NCBI GenBank assembly: GCA_963575745.1
Contig: CAUYUJ010003892.1
Location: forward strand, 442,121 to 506,120
DNA length: 64,000 nucleotides
From: Prorocentrum cordatum
Lineage: Eukaryota > Sar > Dinophyceae > Prorocentrales > Prorocentraceae
Direction of reading: 5' to 3'
In this document: one piece after another, positions 23,925 through 34,907 of the stretch
Layout: each line of letters opens with the position of its first letter
Position numbering within the stretch: the stretch's first letter is position 1
The notes under the pieces: model-generated
Seen by the model: the letters and a program-made list of their open reading frames with translations, nothing else
The model's database searches: none
What the model was told of the DNA's origin: nothing
Program-made: the position numbers and the translations under genes

Positions 23925-25318
23925 AGTCGCAGTCACAGCCTCAGCCTCAGCCTGCCTCAGCCTCAGCCTCAGCCTGCCTCAGCCTCAGCCTGCCTCAGCC
24001 TCAGCCTCAGCCTGCTTCAGCCTCAGCATCAGTCTGCCTTCAGCCTCGGCCTCAGCCTCAGCCTGCCTCAGCCTCAGCCTGCATCAGCCTCAGCCTCAGC
24101 CTCAGCCTGCCTCAGCATCAGCCTGCCTCAGCCTCAGCCTCAGCCTGCCTCAGCCTCAGCCTCAGCCTGCTTCAGCCTCAGCCTCAGTCTGCCGTCGGCC
24201 TCGTCCTCAGCCTCAGCCTGCCTCAGCCTCAGCCTCAAGCCTGCCTCAGCCTCAGCCTCAGCCTCAGCCTGCCTCAGCCTCAGCCTGCCTCAGCCTGCCT
24301 CAGCCTGCCTCAGCCTCAGCCTCAGCCTCAGCCTCAGCCTCAGCCTCAGCCTGCTTCAGCCTCAGCCTCAGTCTGCCTGCAGCCTCGGCCTCAGCCTCAC
24401 CCTGCCTCAGCCTGAGCCTGCCTCAGCCGCAGCCTCAGCCTCAGCCTCAGCCTGCCTCAGCCTCAGCCTCAGCCTGCTTCAGCCTCAGCCTCAGTCTGCC
24501 TTCAGCCTCGGCCTCAGCCTCAGCCTGCCTCAGCCTCAGCCTGCATCAGCCTCAGCCTCAGCCTCAGCCTGCCTCAGCATCAGCCTGCCTCAGCCTCAGC
24601 CTCAGCCTGCCTCAGCCTCAGCCTCAGCCTGCTCAGCCTCAGCCTCAGTCTGCCTTCAGCCTCGGCCTCAGCCTCAGCCTGCCTCAGCCTCAGCCTGCAT
24701 CAGCCTCAGCCTCAGCCTCAGCCTCAGCCTGCCTCAGCATCAGCCTGCCTCAGCCTCAGCCTCAGCCTGCCTCAGCCTCAGCCTCAGCCTGCTTCAGCCT
24801 CAGCCCTCAGTCTGCCTTCAGCCTCGGCCTCAGCCTCAGGCCCTCAGCCTGCAGCCTCAGCCTCAGCCTCAGCCTCAGCCTCAGCCTCAGCCTCAGCCTC
24901 AGCCTGCCTCAGCCTCAGCCTCAGCCTGCTTCAGCCTCAGCCTCAGTCTGCCTTCAGCCTCGGCCTCAGCCTCAGCCTGCCTCAGCCTCAGCCTGCATCA
25001 GCCTCAGCCTCAGCCTCAGCCTGCCTCAGCATCAGCCTGCCTCAGCCTCAGCCTCAGCCTGCCTCAGCCTCAGCCTCAGCCTGCTTCAGCCTCAGCCTCA
25101 GTCTGCCTTCAGCCTCGGCCTCAGCCTCAGCCTGCCTCAGCCTCAGCCTGCATCAGCCTCAGCCTCAGCCTCAGCAGCCTGCCTCAGCCTCAGCCTGCCA
25201 GGTCAGCCTCAGCCTGCCTCAGCCTCAGCCTCAGCCTGCTTCAGCCTCAGCCTCAGTCTGCCTTCAGCCTGCAGCCTCAGCCTCAGCCTGCCTCAGCCTC
25301 AGCCTGCAGCCTCAGCAG
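23925..25318. repeat. CAGCCT-rich array with higher-order periodicity
   Basis: About 1.4 kb of GCCTCA/GCCTGCCTCA hexamers. Rarer variants such as CAGTCTGCCTTCAGCC recur at about 24031, 24493, 24648, 24947 and 25095, giving a higher-order unit of roughly 150 bp. The reverse complement of the same array lies at 54235-54530 in E2. Confidence 0.93.
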
Positions 25319-25675
25319 CATTCAAAATGTGGCCCGGGAATGGAGTTCTGGGAACTCGAAGAACACGAAGTGGCCTACAGTTGGCTCCGGGCATTCAAAA
25401 TCATGCCCAGGAATGGAGTTCTGGGAACTCGAAGAACACGAAGTGGCCTACAGTTGGCTCCGGGCATTCAAAATCATGCCCAGGAATGGAGTTCTGGGAA
25501 CTCGAAGACCACGAAGTGGCCTACAGTTGGCTCCGGGCATTCAAAATCATGCCCAGGAATGGAGTTCTGGGAACTCGAAGAACACGAAGTGGCCTACAGT
25601 TGGTTCCGGGCATTCAAAATCATTCCCAGGAATGGAGTTCTGGGAACTCGAAGACCACGAAGTGCGTTACTGTTG
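25319..25675 (-). repeat. 73-bp tandem array in E0, five units
   Basis: TGGAGTTCTGGGAACTCGAA recurs at 25341, 25414, 25487, 25560 and 25633, an exact 73-bp period. Because 73 is not a multiple of three, all three frames read the same repeating peptide in rotation, so this is not protein coding. It is inverted relative to the arrays of E1, E2 and E3. Confidence 0.95.
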
Positions 25676-25926
25676 GCTAAAAAAAGAGTCCCCGGCATCC
25701 TCCCTCGGATCGCGCCCAGACCCTCCTGGGGCGTCAAGATGCTCTCTTTTGACCCTACTGGAAATCTATCAGTCTTCGCTGTTAGGTAAATAGTCAAAAC
25801 ATAGTCCAAAAATAGTACGGGGACTATTTTTTGATTATTTTTTGGCCTTTTTGGGGTATGTTTCGGGTATTTTTTTTTCCGTCGAAAATCCCTCTGTAGG
25901 GGGACACGCCCGACATAAGGCTACGC

Positions 25927-27077
25927 TCCGCGAGTGGACTGGGCCTCTGGCTTCTTGGGGGGGCCCATCGATCCCGAAGCGCCCATCGATCGCCGATAGG
26001 GCCCCGAGAGCCCACCCTGCCAAGAGGACCGTGCGGGCTCTTGCCACGGAGGGCCCATGGCCGAACTCTCGGCGGCGCACTGCCGCTTCCAGGTCGAACA
26101 CCCCCCCCATTGAGGAAGTCCTCCCCGATGCTTGCACCTCCTCCCCCCCCCCCGTTGAGTCATGGCCCTACGCCCACGGCGACGACGACGCAGCGGATTT
26201 CGACCGGGCCCAGGCCGCGCAGGCGGGGCCAGAGCAGACGGGATCGGAAGATCGTGACACGGCGCCGATGCATCGGTGATCGGCGCGATCCGAGACCCGA
26301 TTGCGAATGCCTCACAGATGGTGCCGCCGACCCTGACGGGGGACGACGGCGGCGACGACGACGACGGCGACGATAAAGGAAATTCGAACATTCAAGAAAG
26401 TAATTGATCTTGCCATCTCGGGGTTTTCTCCCGAGTTCTCTCGGGCCTCTTTGGGTCCCATCGGGGACTTCTTGTGCGCATCTTGGGGCCTCTGGGGGGT
26501 TTTCTGGGGCGGAAGGCTCGAAATGTCGGTTGGCGTTCCCCCTTTCGGGGCCTCTTGGGGCCCCATTGAGGCGCGGATTTTCTGCATTGTCTTCGACGCA
26601 TTGCTGATGCGGTGCGATCCTCTGACTCCATCCGACCTGGCTCCGGCTGAACAGCCTGGCGCAGGCCTCGGGGTTCTCCAGGCGGCTGCGGTGACCATGC
26701 CGTCCGGAGAGTCAAAAGTGATTCGGGATGCGCGGGCCGTTAGGGGTTTGGGTCGTTCTGCGCGGATGTTTCGGGCGCGCGGGGCTCTTGCAATTTCCCA
26801 GCCATTCGGTGACTGACCGTGCGGTGAGATCCTTGGGACTTCGACGTCATCAAGCGGCCTGTCACAACACGGTCTTGGGACCCCCAAAGGTCGAGATCCT
26901 CCATTCGCCGTTGCCCCTTGCGCAGGCGCCGAAGCCTTGGGAACAGCAGGACTACATCCTCCTGCGCCTCGCGGTAGACGAGGCCACCCAGCCATTGTCG
27001 CCGAGCTCTCTCGCGCGCCAGCAGAAAGCGGGAGGGAGGAAGGAGGAGGAAGGGGGAGGAGGAGGAGGAGAAGGAGG
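25927..27077. other. No gene recognised
   Basis: GC-rich spacer. Short repeated phrases of the type 'GGGCCTCTTGGGGCCCCAT' occur at 26440-26570 and again in looser form at 29625-29680. Confidence 0.45.
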
Positions 27078-27163
27078 GGGATGATGATGAGGCTGATGAT
27101 GTTGGGGATGATGTCTGGGTGCTGCTGATGATGAAGATGATGACACTGCTGATGATGGTGCTC

Positions 27164-27208
<45 letters not shown>

Positions 27209-27215
27209 GTGGTGG

Positions 27216-27257
<42 letters not shown>

Positions 27258-27948
27258 GCATGATAGTGACGATGATGATGATGCTGCTGATGATGATGAT
27301 GATGACGACCACGAGGATGTTGATCGGGATAAGGATGTTGATGGTGGTGATGATGCTGTTGATACTGATGATGTTGTTGTTGCCTGGTGATGAGGATGAT
27401 GATGATGTTGATGCTGCCGACGGTGACGAGGATGATGCTGTTGACGATGATAATGATGATGATGTTGTTGTTGTTGTTGATGATGATGATGATGACGTTC
27501 ATCATGATGCTGATGCTGATGATGATGATGATCATGCTGGTGACGATGATGATGCTTCTGATGACGGTGTTAGTGGTGTTGGTGATGATGGCGAAGAGGA
27601 TGAAGAGGACAGCAACAGGAACCTGATCATGAGCATGCGTATGATCAGGATCATGGTGCTCAATCATATGACGATACGACTGTTAAGGATCGTTATGATG
27701 ATGGTGATGATTGTGATGATGATGCTGATGATGTTGATGATGGCGATGCTGATGATGATGGTGGTCATGACAGTGATGATGAAGATGATGTTAATGATGA
27801 CGGTGGTGTTGGTGGTGGTGGTGGCGATGGTGATGCTGAGGCTGATGAATCTGATGCTGATGATTATCATGATAGTGGTGGTGATAACGACGATGATGAC
27901 GATGACGATGACGATGACGATGTCACCGACACCGACGACACCGACGAC

Positions 27949-28006
<58 letters not shown>

Positions 28007-28013
28007 CTGATGC

Positions 28014-28093
<80 letters not shown>

Positions 28094-28094
28094 C

Positions 28095-28127
<33 letters not shown>

Positions 28128-28128
28128 G
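27078..28128. repeat. 1-kb GAT array with a block shared with 14.25 kb
   Basis: GAT-rich throughout. The segment 27730-27950 repeats the distinctive non-simple block of 14252-14555, while the flanking pure GAT tracts differ in length. Confidence 0.9.
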
Positions 28129-29470
28129 CCCCCGATTTGGTGATTTGTTTATCTAACTTCCGAGGTCTCCCCCCAAAGATAACCCCTTACTTGCCCAACA
28201 TGCCCAGAAGAGGGCTTCAAAGGGTCCGAAGAGGACGATTTAGAGGGCCTCCAAATCCAATGCGTACCATTGTTTTGCGTGGCTTCGCGATGGTTTTACG
28301 GCTGTACGCCATTGACAATCATTCTTCTACAAGAAGGCGCTTCTGCTCATGGATATCGTAATATATGCACATCTGTGTATACACAAGTATCTTGTTCACG
28401 CCCACTTTCGCTTCTTCTTTTCGACATCGACGTCGCCGCCACTCTCGCCGAGCCGTCTGCAGGTCTCGCTGAGCAGCGTCGTGGACGGCCCGCAGCGCTG
28501 GGAGCAGCGCCGAGTCAGGCGGGAGACCCTTGGGAAGAGTGGCACGGTCGCGGCCGCTCGGTTATCGTGTGTGGAAGCCACCAGCACGTGTCCGCCAGCA
28601 CGATTTGCCCACCCCAGGCCAGGACCAGCTCAGATATCCAGCGCTCACCTTTCTCTTGAGCGTCTTCTTCTTTCATTATTTTGCCAAAGATCGTCCAAAG
28701 ATCGTCTTCTTCTTCATTATCATTCTTTCCAAAGGTCGTGTTCTTCTTCATCCTTGTGCCGATCGGCGCGCCCTCCCTCCCTCCACCCCTCCCGTGGAGC
28801 AGAGCTTGGCTGTCTTGGGCGCCTGCTTCGAGCAGGCGGATTTTCCCCCACGGGACGCACTGCTGCAAACAGTCGCGCTGAGCAGAGGTCCGGAGCCAGA
28901 CCCCCCCCCCTCCCCCCCCTCTTCCACCCGATGTCGAAACGCCGAATGAGAAAACGTTGACCTGGCACGACCCTGGCCCTTCTGGGCCGCGTCCGGCTGC
29001 GGCGACGAGCCCCCCCCGTCCCCCCCCAGATTGAAGGTCACCTCGTGCCGCCCGCAGGTCTTCACTTCTTCGTCGCCCGCCTGCCCACCTCCGCCTTTTT
29101 GCTGCTTCCTCGCCCGTCCTCTGTCGCACGCGTTCGGCGCAGTTCGAAATGCGAGACGCTTCGCGTAAATTGAAAGTCACTCCGTATCGTCCGCAGGTCT
29201 TCGCCTTTTCCTCGTCCGCCCACCTCCTCCTCTTTGCTGCTTCCTCGCCCGCCCTCTGTCGCACGCGTTCGGCGCCATTCGAAATTCTAGATGCTCGCGT
29301 AACCCCAGCAGCCCGTTCAGAAACGATGCCAGGCGACTTGCCCTGATCAGGGATGTGGAGGAGCATACAGTGGAGTAAAAGGTTGGGTCAGACGTCGTAC
29401 CCCAAGAGGGGGAGGATGGAGGAGGAATCAGAGAAGGGGAAGGGGATGAGGGACTAGGAAGGAGGAACAG
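28129..29470. other. No gene recognised; contains a 131-bp duplication
   Basis: ATTGAAxGTCACxxCGTxxCGxCCGCAGGTCTTC to CGCACGCGTTCGGCGCxxTTCGAAAT occurs at 29030-29148 and 29162-29282. Another short duplicate around 'GATCGTCxAAAGATCGTCTTCTTC' lies at 28690-28740. Open frames show no domain. Confidence 0.6.
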
Positions 29471-29474
29471 GTGG

Positions 29475-29535
29475 ATGAGGAAGAGTAGGATGAGGAGGAG
29501 GAGGAGGAGGAGGAGGAGGAGGAGGAGGAGGGCGA
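29475..29535. repeat. GGA tract
   Basis: A pure (GGA)n purine tract. Confidence 0.9.
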
Positions 29536-29719
29536 GCGAAAGGCAAGTGGCCTCTTGGATTCCTCCTTGGCGTTTCTTCTTGATTTCTGGCGTTTCTTCT
29601 GGATTTCTTTCGAAGCATTGCTGGATTCCTCTTGGGGAGTCTTGGGGGTCTCTTGGCAGTCCTGGGGCCTCTTGGGTGAGATTGGGTCAATATGGCAATC
29701 GCGACCAGGGCCCGAGGGC

Positions 29720-29945
29720 GCAAACAATCTCAAAAACATCTCTGGGGAAATCTCCTAACTGAGTTTGGCCGTTTACAAGATCTCTGGAACCTCTCTGGCT
29801 CAGAACATCTCTGGGGAAACCACCGGAAAATCTCCGGCTTCAAAACATCTCGGATATCCCCAACAAATGTTGATATGTGTTGGAGATTTGTTGGAGATCT
29901 GTTGGAGATTTGTTGTAGATTTGTTGGATATTCGTCAGGCGCGAA
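29720..29945. repeat. Short minisatellites
   Basis: 'AACATCTCTGGGGAAA' words recur at 29736-29825. (TTGTTGGAGAT)n with a period of about 15 lies at 29875-29935. These immediately precede the start of E1. Confidence 0.75.
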
Positions 29946-30139
29946 GTTTTTTTGTTTATGTTGAGTTGTTTTGACATTCGTTCGGACAATCGCAAGGCAC
30001 GAAGATTTTTACCTAACAGCGAAGACTGATAGGTTTCTAGTAGTGTCAAAAGAGCTCACAGATCACTCCACAGGGGGGTCCAGGCAGGTGTTGGGGCGTT
30101 TCCGGGCGGCATGAGCCGGGCTCGTTTTTCACCAACAGT

Positions 30140-30555
30140 CACACACTTCGTGCTCTTCGCCTTCCCAGAACTCCATTCCCAGGCCACATTCTGGGGGGCC
30201 GGATGCAACAGTCACACACAAAGTGCTCTTCGACATCCCAGAACGCCATTCCCGGGCCACATTCTGGGGGGCCGGATGCAACAGTCACACACTTCGTGCT
30301 CTTCGAGTTCCCAGAACGCCATTCCCGGGCCACATTTTGGATGCCCGGAGCCAACTGTAGGCCACTTCGTGCTCTTCGATTCCCAGAACTCCATTCCCGG
30401 GCCACATTTTGAATGCCCGGAGCCAACTGTAGGCCACTTCGTGCTCTTCGAGTTCCCAGAACTCCATTCCCGGGCCACATTTTGAATGCCCGTAGCCAAC
30501 TGTAGGCAACTTCGTGCTCTTCGACTTCCCAGAACTCCCATTCCTGGGCTACATT
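30140..30555 (+). repeat. 73/74-bp tandem array of E1, about six units
   Basis: TCCCAGAACTCCATTCCCGG with CACTTCGTGCTCTTCGA recurs every 73-74 bp. It is the reverse complement of the E0 array. Confidence 0.93.
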
Positions 30556-30564
30556 TTCAGCAGG

Positions 30565-31460
30565 GGCAAGAGCACGACGAGGAGGAGGACGAGCAAGACC
30601 AGGAGGACGAGGACGAGCAGGAGCAGGACGAGGAGCAGCAGGAGAAGAAGGACGAGCAGGAGGAGGAGGAGGACGAGCAGGAGGAGGAGGACGACCAGGA
30701 GGAGGAGGACGACCATGAAGAGGAGGAGGAGAGAGGAGGGGAGGGGGAGGAGTACCAGAGGAAGGAGGAGGAGGAGGAGGAGGAGGAGGAGAGGAGGAGG
30801 ATGAAGGAGGAGGAGGGAGAGAAAGAGGAGGAGGAGGAGGAGGCTTAGGACGAGGAAGCCTGAAGGAGGAGAGGAGGAATGAGGAGGAGGAGGGGGGGGG
30901 TAGAGCACCAAGAGGAAGAACAGGACCACCGAGGATGCGGAGAAGGAGGAAGGAGGAGGAGGAGGAGGATGAGAGGAGGAGGATGAGGAGGAGAGAAAAT
31001 GCAACGAGGATGAGACGAGCAAGATACGAGGATGAGAGAACGAGGCTCCATGAAGAGGAGAGGAGGAGAGGAGGGAGGGGAGGACTGCCAGGGGAGGAAT
31101 GAGAAGAGGAGAGAAGGAGGAGTAGGAGGAGGAGGAGCAGGAGGAGGAAGAGGAGGAGGAGGACGAGGAGGAGGAGGAGGAGGAGGACGAGGAGGAGGAG
31201 GGGGGGGGAGAGCACCAGGAGGAGGAGAACGAGGACCACCAGGAGGAGGAGGAGGAGGAGGAGGAGGAGGAGGAGGAGGAGGAGGAGGAGGAGAGAGCAC
31301 CAGGAGGAGGAGGACGAGCAAAACGAGGACGACGAGAACGAGGACGAGCAAGAGGAAGAGGAGGAGGAGGAGGAGGAGGAGGAGGAGGAGGAGCAGGAGA
31401 AAGAGGAGGAGGAGGAGGAGGAGGAGCAGGAGAAAGAAACGAGCAGGAGGAGGACGAGGA
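30565..31460. repeat. GAG/GAC-rich purine tract
   Basis: GAGGAGGACGAGCAG-type repeats over about 900 bp. The E3 counterpart (55270-55640) is interrupted by an assembly gap. Glu/Asp or Arg frames are compositional. Confidence 0.9.
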
Positions 31461-31616
31461 CGAGCAGGAGGGAGAGGGAGGGGGTGGGAAGGAGAGAGGG
31501 AGGGGTACGAACAAACAACAACCGTACACGTAAAGAGGAGGGGAGGGGGCGGGCCACGGCTGACACGTGCCCCGGTCGTGCTGCGACAAGGGCGTCATTT
31601 GGAATATGTTTCGGAG

Positions 31617-31995
31617 AAGGAAGGCTCCCTAGCTCGAGACGCGCCTTTGTGAATGTGTACTTTGTAATTTCCTCGTAGCTTTCCTTTCCATCCTTTGGTA
31701 GTAGCTTCCACGCACTCCTGCGTCGCCAAGTTTCTTCTTGCAGCGTCCTTGTCGTGTCGCGGGGTGCGTTTGCGTCACTTCGGTGTTGCTGCGCCTTGAG
31801 ACGTGTCTCTGCGCTCCCTAAGCTCGAGACGCTTTGAATACTTTTTAGTTTCCTCGTAGCTTCCTTTCCATGCCTTTGTAGCTTCCACGCACTCCTGCGT
31901 CGCCGAGTTTCTTCTTGCAGCGTCCTTGTCGTGTCTCGGGGTGCGTTTGCGTCACTTCGGTGTTGCTGCGCCTTGAGACGTGTCTCTGCTGCTTC
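31617..31995. repeat. 190-bp tandem pair in the E1 leader
   Basis: The block GCTCCCTxAGCTCGAGACG ... GCGCCTTGAGACGTGTCTCTGC occurs at 31626-31812 and 31816-31989. The same pair is present in E3 (55684-56045), so it predates the duplication. Confidence 0.88.
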
Positions 31996-33014
31996 TTCGT
32001 CCCATCGGGGAGTCCAGCGTCACCGAATTTGTTCCAGTATTGTGCTTGTCGTTCCAGGACGTGCGTACGCGCGCAGAATGTTTCTCTGCAGCGTCCTCGT
32101 CGCATCAGGATGTCCAGCGTCGCAGAATGCATCCTTGTAGCGCCTCTTCTTCCAGGGCGACGTGGTCCTGAGTCGCCGCGGACGACTCGCCGCGGACGGT
32201 TCCATTCGATTCCACGGGCGATCGTGCGCATGTAGTTTGCCACGCGCCGGCGCGCGCGGAGAGGGCCTGGGCGCCCTGTCGCCTGCGGGCGACCGCGCGG
32301 GTTAGTCCCCGCAAAAGCCAAAGAGGGCATTTCCACACGCCGGGGAAAGCCTAAAAGGGCTTTCGTCTGCCTGATCCCCCCCCCCTCTTTCCTTCTCTTC
32401 TTTCATCGAAGTCAGAACCCCCGCCCCCTATGACGTCCTCCGCTGGCCTGGGTGGTCTACTCAGGTCGCGGAGGGGGATAGGGGTGGGGTCGTTGCCACG
32501 GCTGGTGCCTCGATTTCACGACGGGGAGGGGGGGGTGCACCGTTCCCTCGGATGGGCACATCCCCCCCTCCAAGGGCCTCCGAGCCCTCCCTCTCCGTCC
32601 TTTTCTTCTCCCTTATCCTTCCCTCCCTCGCGGTTTTCGAAGCCTTTGGCGTCTCCGCCCACCACAGCGGGGATCTCGACCCCCCAATGGGATTCGTGGA
32701 GCGGGGGGGGCCTTGAGAAACGAAACATTTCTTGGGGCGGGGCCACACAGCACACACATCACATCCATCGAGTCACGCACACATACAGCAACACGCTTTC
32801 TCGACTCCACAGGGGGGGTGCTTCGTGGAGGCATCACTTGTAACTTTGCAATTCTGTAATCATTGCCGTTCTGGTTCAAAGAACTTGGATTGCAGGAGTT
32901 CGCGGCAAAAGCGAGCCTTGTCCGCGTCCGCTCAACCAGTCTCACCGTGCCGTGCACGGTGTTTCTCAGCCTGTGTCACTGTGCGCTCCACGGTGATCCT
33001 CCGGGTGAGCTACC
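31996..33014. other. Leader region upstream of the RPA-like gene
   Basis: No gene was recognised. It contains a pyrimidine-rich stretch at 32370-32660 and ends with a GGTGTTTCTCAGCCTG word at 32958, about 55 bp before the start codon. It is conserved in E3 (56046-57066). It could hold the promoter and 5' UTR, but no specific signal is assigned. Confidence 0.5.
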
Positions 33015-34907
33015 ATGGCTGCTGCTGCAGAACAGCCGACGTCTCCACTGGGTTTTCTCACGAAGAGCAGCGCCAAAACCCAAGACTTCCTTGTCCGAGT
33101 ATACAAGCCCAGGGAGATCAAGTACTCGTACAAGAGCAGGAACAATGGCCAGCTAGTCCATGCAAACCGATTCACATGCATTCTGCTTGGCACAGACTCA
33201 GAGCACTATTGTGAGGCCATCCTCAAAGGAACTCCAGCAGAAGTCCAAGCTGCTCTGAAAAAGTTCCCTCCGATGACGGCGTGGAAACTCTCCAGCGTCG
33301 GCCTGGACAGTCGGCAGCAGGACGCTTTTGTGCATACGTCTGTTCGTGTCGTGGTCGACCTCAAGCGCACAACCTGCAGTCCAGTGCTCAAAAGCTCTCC
33401 GGAGGAGACCTCCTTGGCATCGGCGCCGGCTCCAGCGACTACAGTGGCAGACATGATGAACATCAAATCGCAGCGTTGCTTCGATGTCATGGCTGTGGTT
33501 CATTCTGTTTCAGACGCCCGCACTCCCGCTGGCCACCCTCCAGCGGCAAGTGCACATCTGGTCGACGGCACACAGACGAGTAACTCCAAGACAGCGGAGG
33601 CTGTGATTGCAGTCTGGGGATCCACCAACATAGAGCTTTGTCGCTCTCACAAAGGACAACCGCTGCTGTTTCTCAACGTGGCGGGCAAATTCGACGGCAA
33701 ACTGGAGCTGAACTTGTCGCAAGATCGCGTGGTGGATTCCGCATGCTCTTGTCCCAGAATGACTCAACTACACGACTTAGCAGCCACTCAAGACTTCGCG
33801 ATGGACCGGGAGCAGCTGACCACCGCTCATGCGGGTACTTGGGATCCAGACCAGGCTTCGCAGATTCTCACCGGAGAAGCACTCCTTTCCTGCTGTGCCT
33901 TTTTGGCTATGGCGTCGGATGATCCGAATGCAAACTTGCCATTCTTGTTGCAGGTCAATGGGATGAGGCTTGAGGAACCGGAACCAGCCGACTCTGTGGT
34001 GGAGAACACAGGCGAGCGCGTGTTCTTTACGACTACTGCTCGTGATTTCAGTGGCTCGTGCAAAGTCGGCGTATCACAAGCGGCAGCCTTCGCCTTGACT
34101 GGCATTGACAGCATGCAAGAATTCGAAAAAGTTCACGACGAGAAAGCTATCTCCTTCCCTCCACTGAGCAATTGTCGCATCATACGACGCGTGCGCAATG
34201 TGGCTGCGAATGCACAGGATGACACACCTCAACGGACTTTCGTCAACACGACTGTGGTGGCCGTTTCACCGCTTCAGATATCGCACGCCCCGAATACGTC
34301 TTACAATGTCGTCTTGGAGATCCTGGAGCAGTGCCGCGAGAGCCAGGATGCAATGCTCGCGGCACAGCTCTCTGAGATACGGTCTTGTCCCTTCTACGGC
34401 ATGCGCGTGCAGTACTCACCAGCGGGTGGAGGGGGTGACGCTTCTCAGCTTACCCGGAACTGCCACTTGGCAGTCGTTCTCGTTCGTACCACGCAGAAGT
34501 CTCGGTGCGAATCCACTGCGGCTGGCTTCGTCGTGTCCACACCAGGTGTCACGGACGCTTCTGACGGTGAGTCTTCCCACTCAGTGACGATTCACGGACA
34601 CTGCTCAGTTGACAACTTGCTCTCGTTCAAAATGGATCCGCCCAACCGAGCGAAGCACAGAGTCTGCTTGTTTCTCATTACTGGCTGTTCAAAAGACGGC
34701 ATGACGGTGCACAGCGTGACCCACATTGACGACTCCGTCGTGTCTGAGGCGCAGTACTTCATTAAAAAATTGAGAACACTGGGGATGCGCACAGAGCTTC
34801 AGCAATCAGGCGAGCATAAGCGGATGAATGAGTGGAGCACGACGCCGGAATCCGCCAAGAAGTGCCGCATTCTTGAAAGCCACCCCTCAGGAGAAAGCTT
34901 GAGGTGA
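33015..34907 (+). CDS. Putative RPA-like single-strand DNA-binding protein (E1 copy, intact)
   Basis: A 630-aa uninterrupted frame. The ATG lies in the good context GCTACCATGG, with no competing upstream start in frame. Residues about 155-250 (from RCFDVMAVVHSVSD through IAVWGSTNIELC to LFLNVAGKFDGKL) follow the pattern of an RPA70 DNA-binding OB fold: strand 1 'FDVxxVV', a ligand 'D-G', 'VxxWG', then 'FLNV..KF.G'. RPA-like genes are known cargo of Helitrons, where they are thought to protect single-stranded intermediates. A second OB-like segment at about 385-470 is possible. Near residue 475 a variant of the shared word reads GDASQL. It lies immediately upstream of the Rep/helicase gene, on the same strand. 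The E3 copy (57067-58796) is broken. The assignment is by pattern, not by search; a novel element-specific DNA-binding protein is the alternative. Confidence 0.55.
   Translation: MAAAAEQPTSPLGFLTKSSAKTQDFLVRVYKPREIKYSYKSRNNGQLVHANRFTCILLGTDSEHYCEAILKGTPAEVQAALKKFPPMTAWKLSSVGLDSRQQDAFVHTSVRVVVDLKRTTCSPVLKSSPEETSLASAPAPATTVADMMNIKSQRCFDVMAVVHSVSDARTPAGHPPAASAHLVDGTQTSNSKTAEAVIAVWGSTNIELCRSHKGQPLLFLNVAGKFDGKLELNLSQDRVVDSACSCPRMTQLHDLAATQDFAMDREQLTTAHAGTWDPDQASQILTGEALLSCCAFLAMASDDPNANLPFLLQVNGMRLEEPEPADSVVENTGERVFFTTTARDFSGSCKVGVSQAAAFALTGIDSMQEFEKVHDEKAISFPPLSNCRIIRRVRNVAANAQDDTPQRTFVNTTVVAVSPLQISHAPNTSYNVVLEILEQCRESQDAMLAAQLSEIRSCPFYGMRVQYSPAGGGGDASQLTRNCHLAVVLVRTTQKSRCESTAAGFVVSTPGVTDASDGESSHSVTIHGHCSVDNLLSFKMDPPNRAKHRVCLFLITGCSKDGMTVHSVTHIDDSVVSEAQYFIKKLRTLGMRTELQQSGEHKRMNEWSTTPESAKKCRILESHPSGESLR

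Larger units (their letters stand above)
23721..25918 (-). mobile_element. E0: 2.2-kb inverted-repeat transposon with 8-bp target duplication
   Basis: The left end (23721-23775, starting TTAAGTCGGGC) and the right end (25865-25918, ending GCCCGACATAA) are inverted repeats over about 55 bp. The match includes TGTCCCCCTACAG, TTTTCGACG and a run of A's. Both sides are flanked by GGCTACGC (23713-23720 and 25919-25926), an 8-bp target duplication. Inside lie, in order, an inner AACCTAACAGCGAT signal (about 23791), a CAGCCT-rich array, a 73-bp tandem array and the inverted inner signal TCGCTGTTAGGTA (about 25778). The interior shares both arrays and inner signals, in opposite orientation, with E1-E3. 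It has no protein gene of its own: the long frame through the array is Ser/Pro/Gln-rich low complexity. Probably a non-autonomous, internally deleted relative. An 8-bp duplication fits hAT-like or P-like integration, but the end sequence is not one I recognise. Confidence 0.88.

Noticed and set aside
23925-25675. CRISPR-like array
   Set aside because: The units are contiguous tandem repeats without unique spacers, in a eukaryotic transposon.
23902-25680. A 592-codon open frame through the CAGCCT and 73-bp arrays
   Set aside because: The frame is a product of 6-bp and 73-bp repeats, with no start context or domain. The 73-bp array is open in all three frames.
30139-31598. Leu/Ser-rich minus-strand frames over the GAG tract
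   Set aside because: Compositional; the tract is a purine repeat and the downstream part is the 73-bp array.
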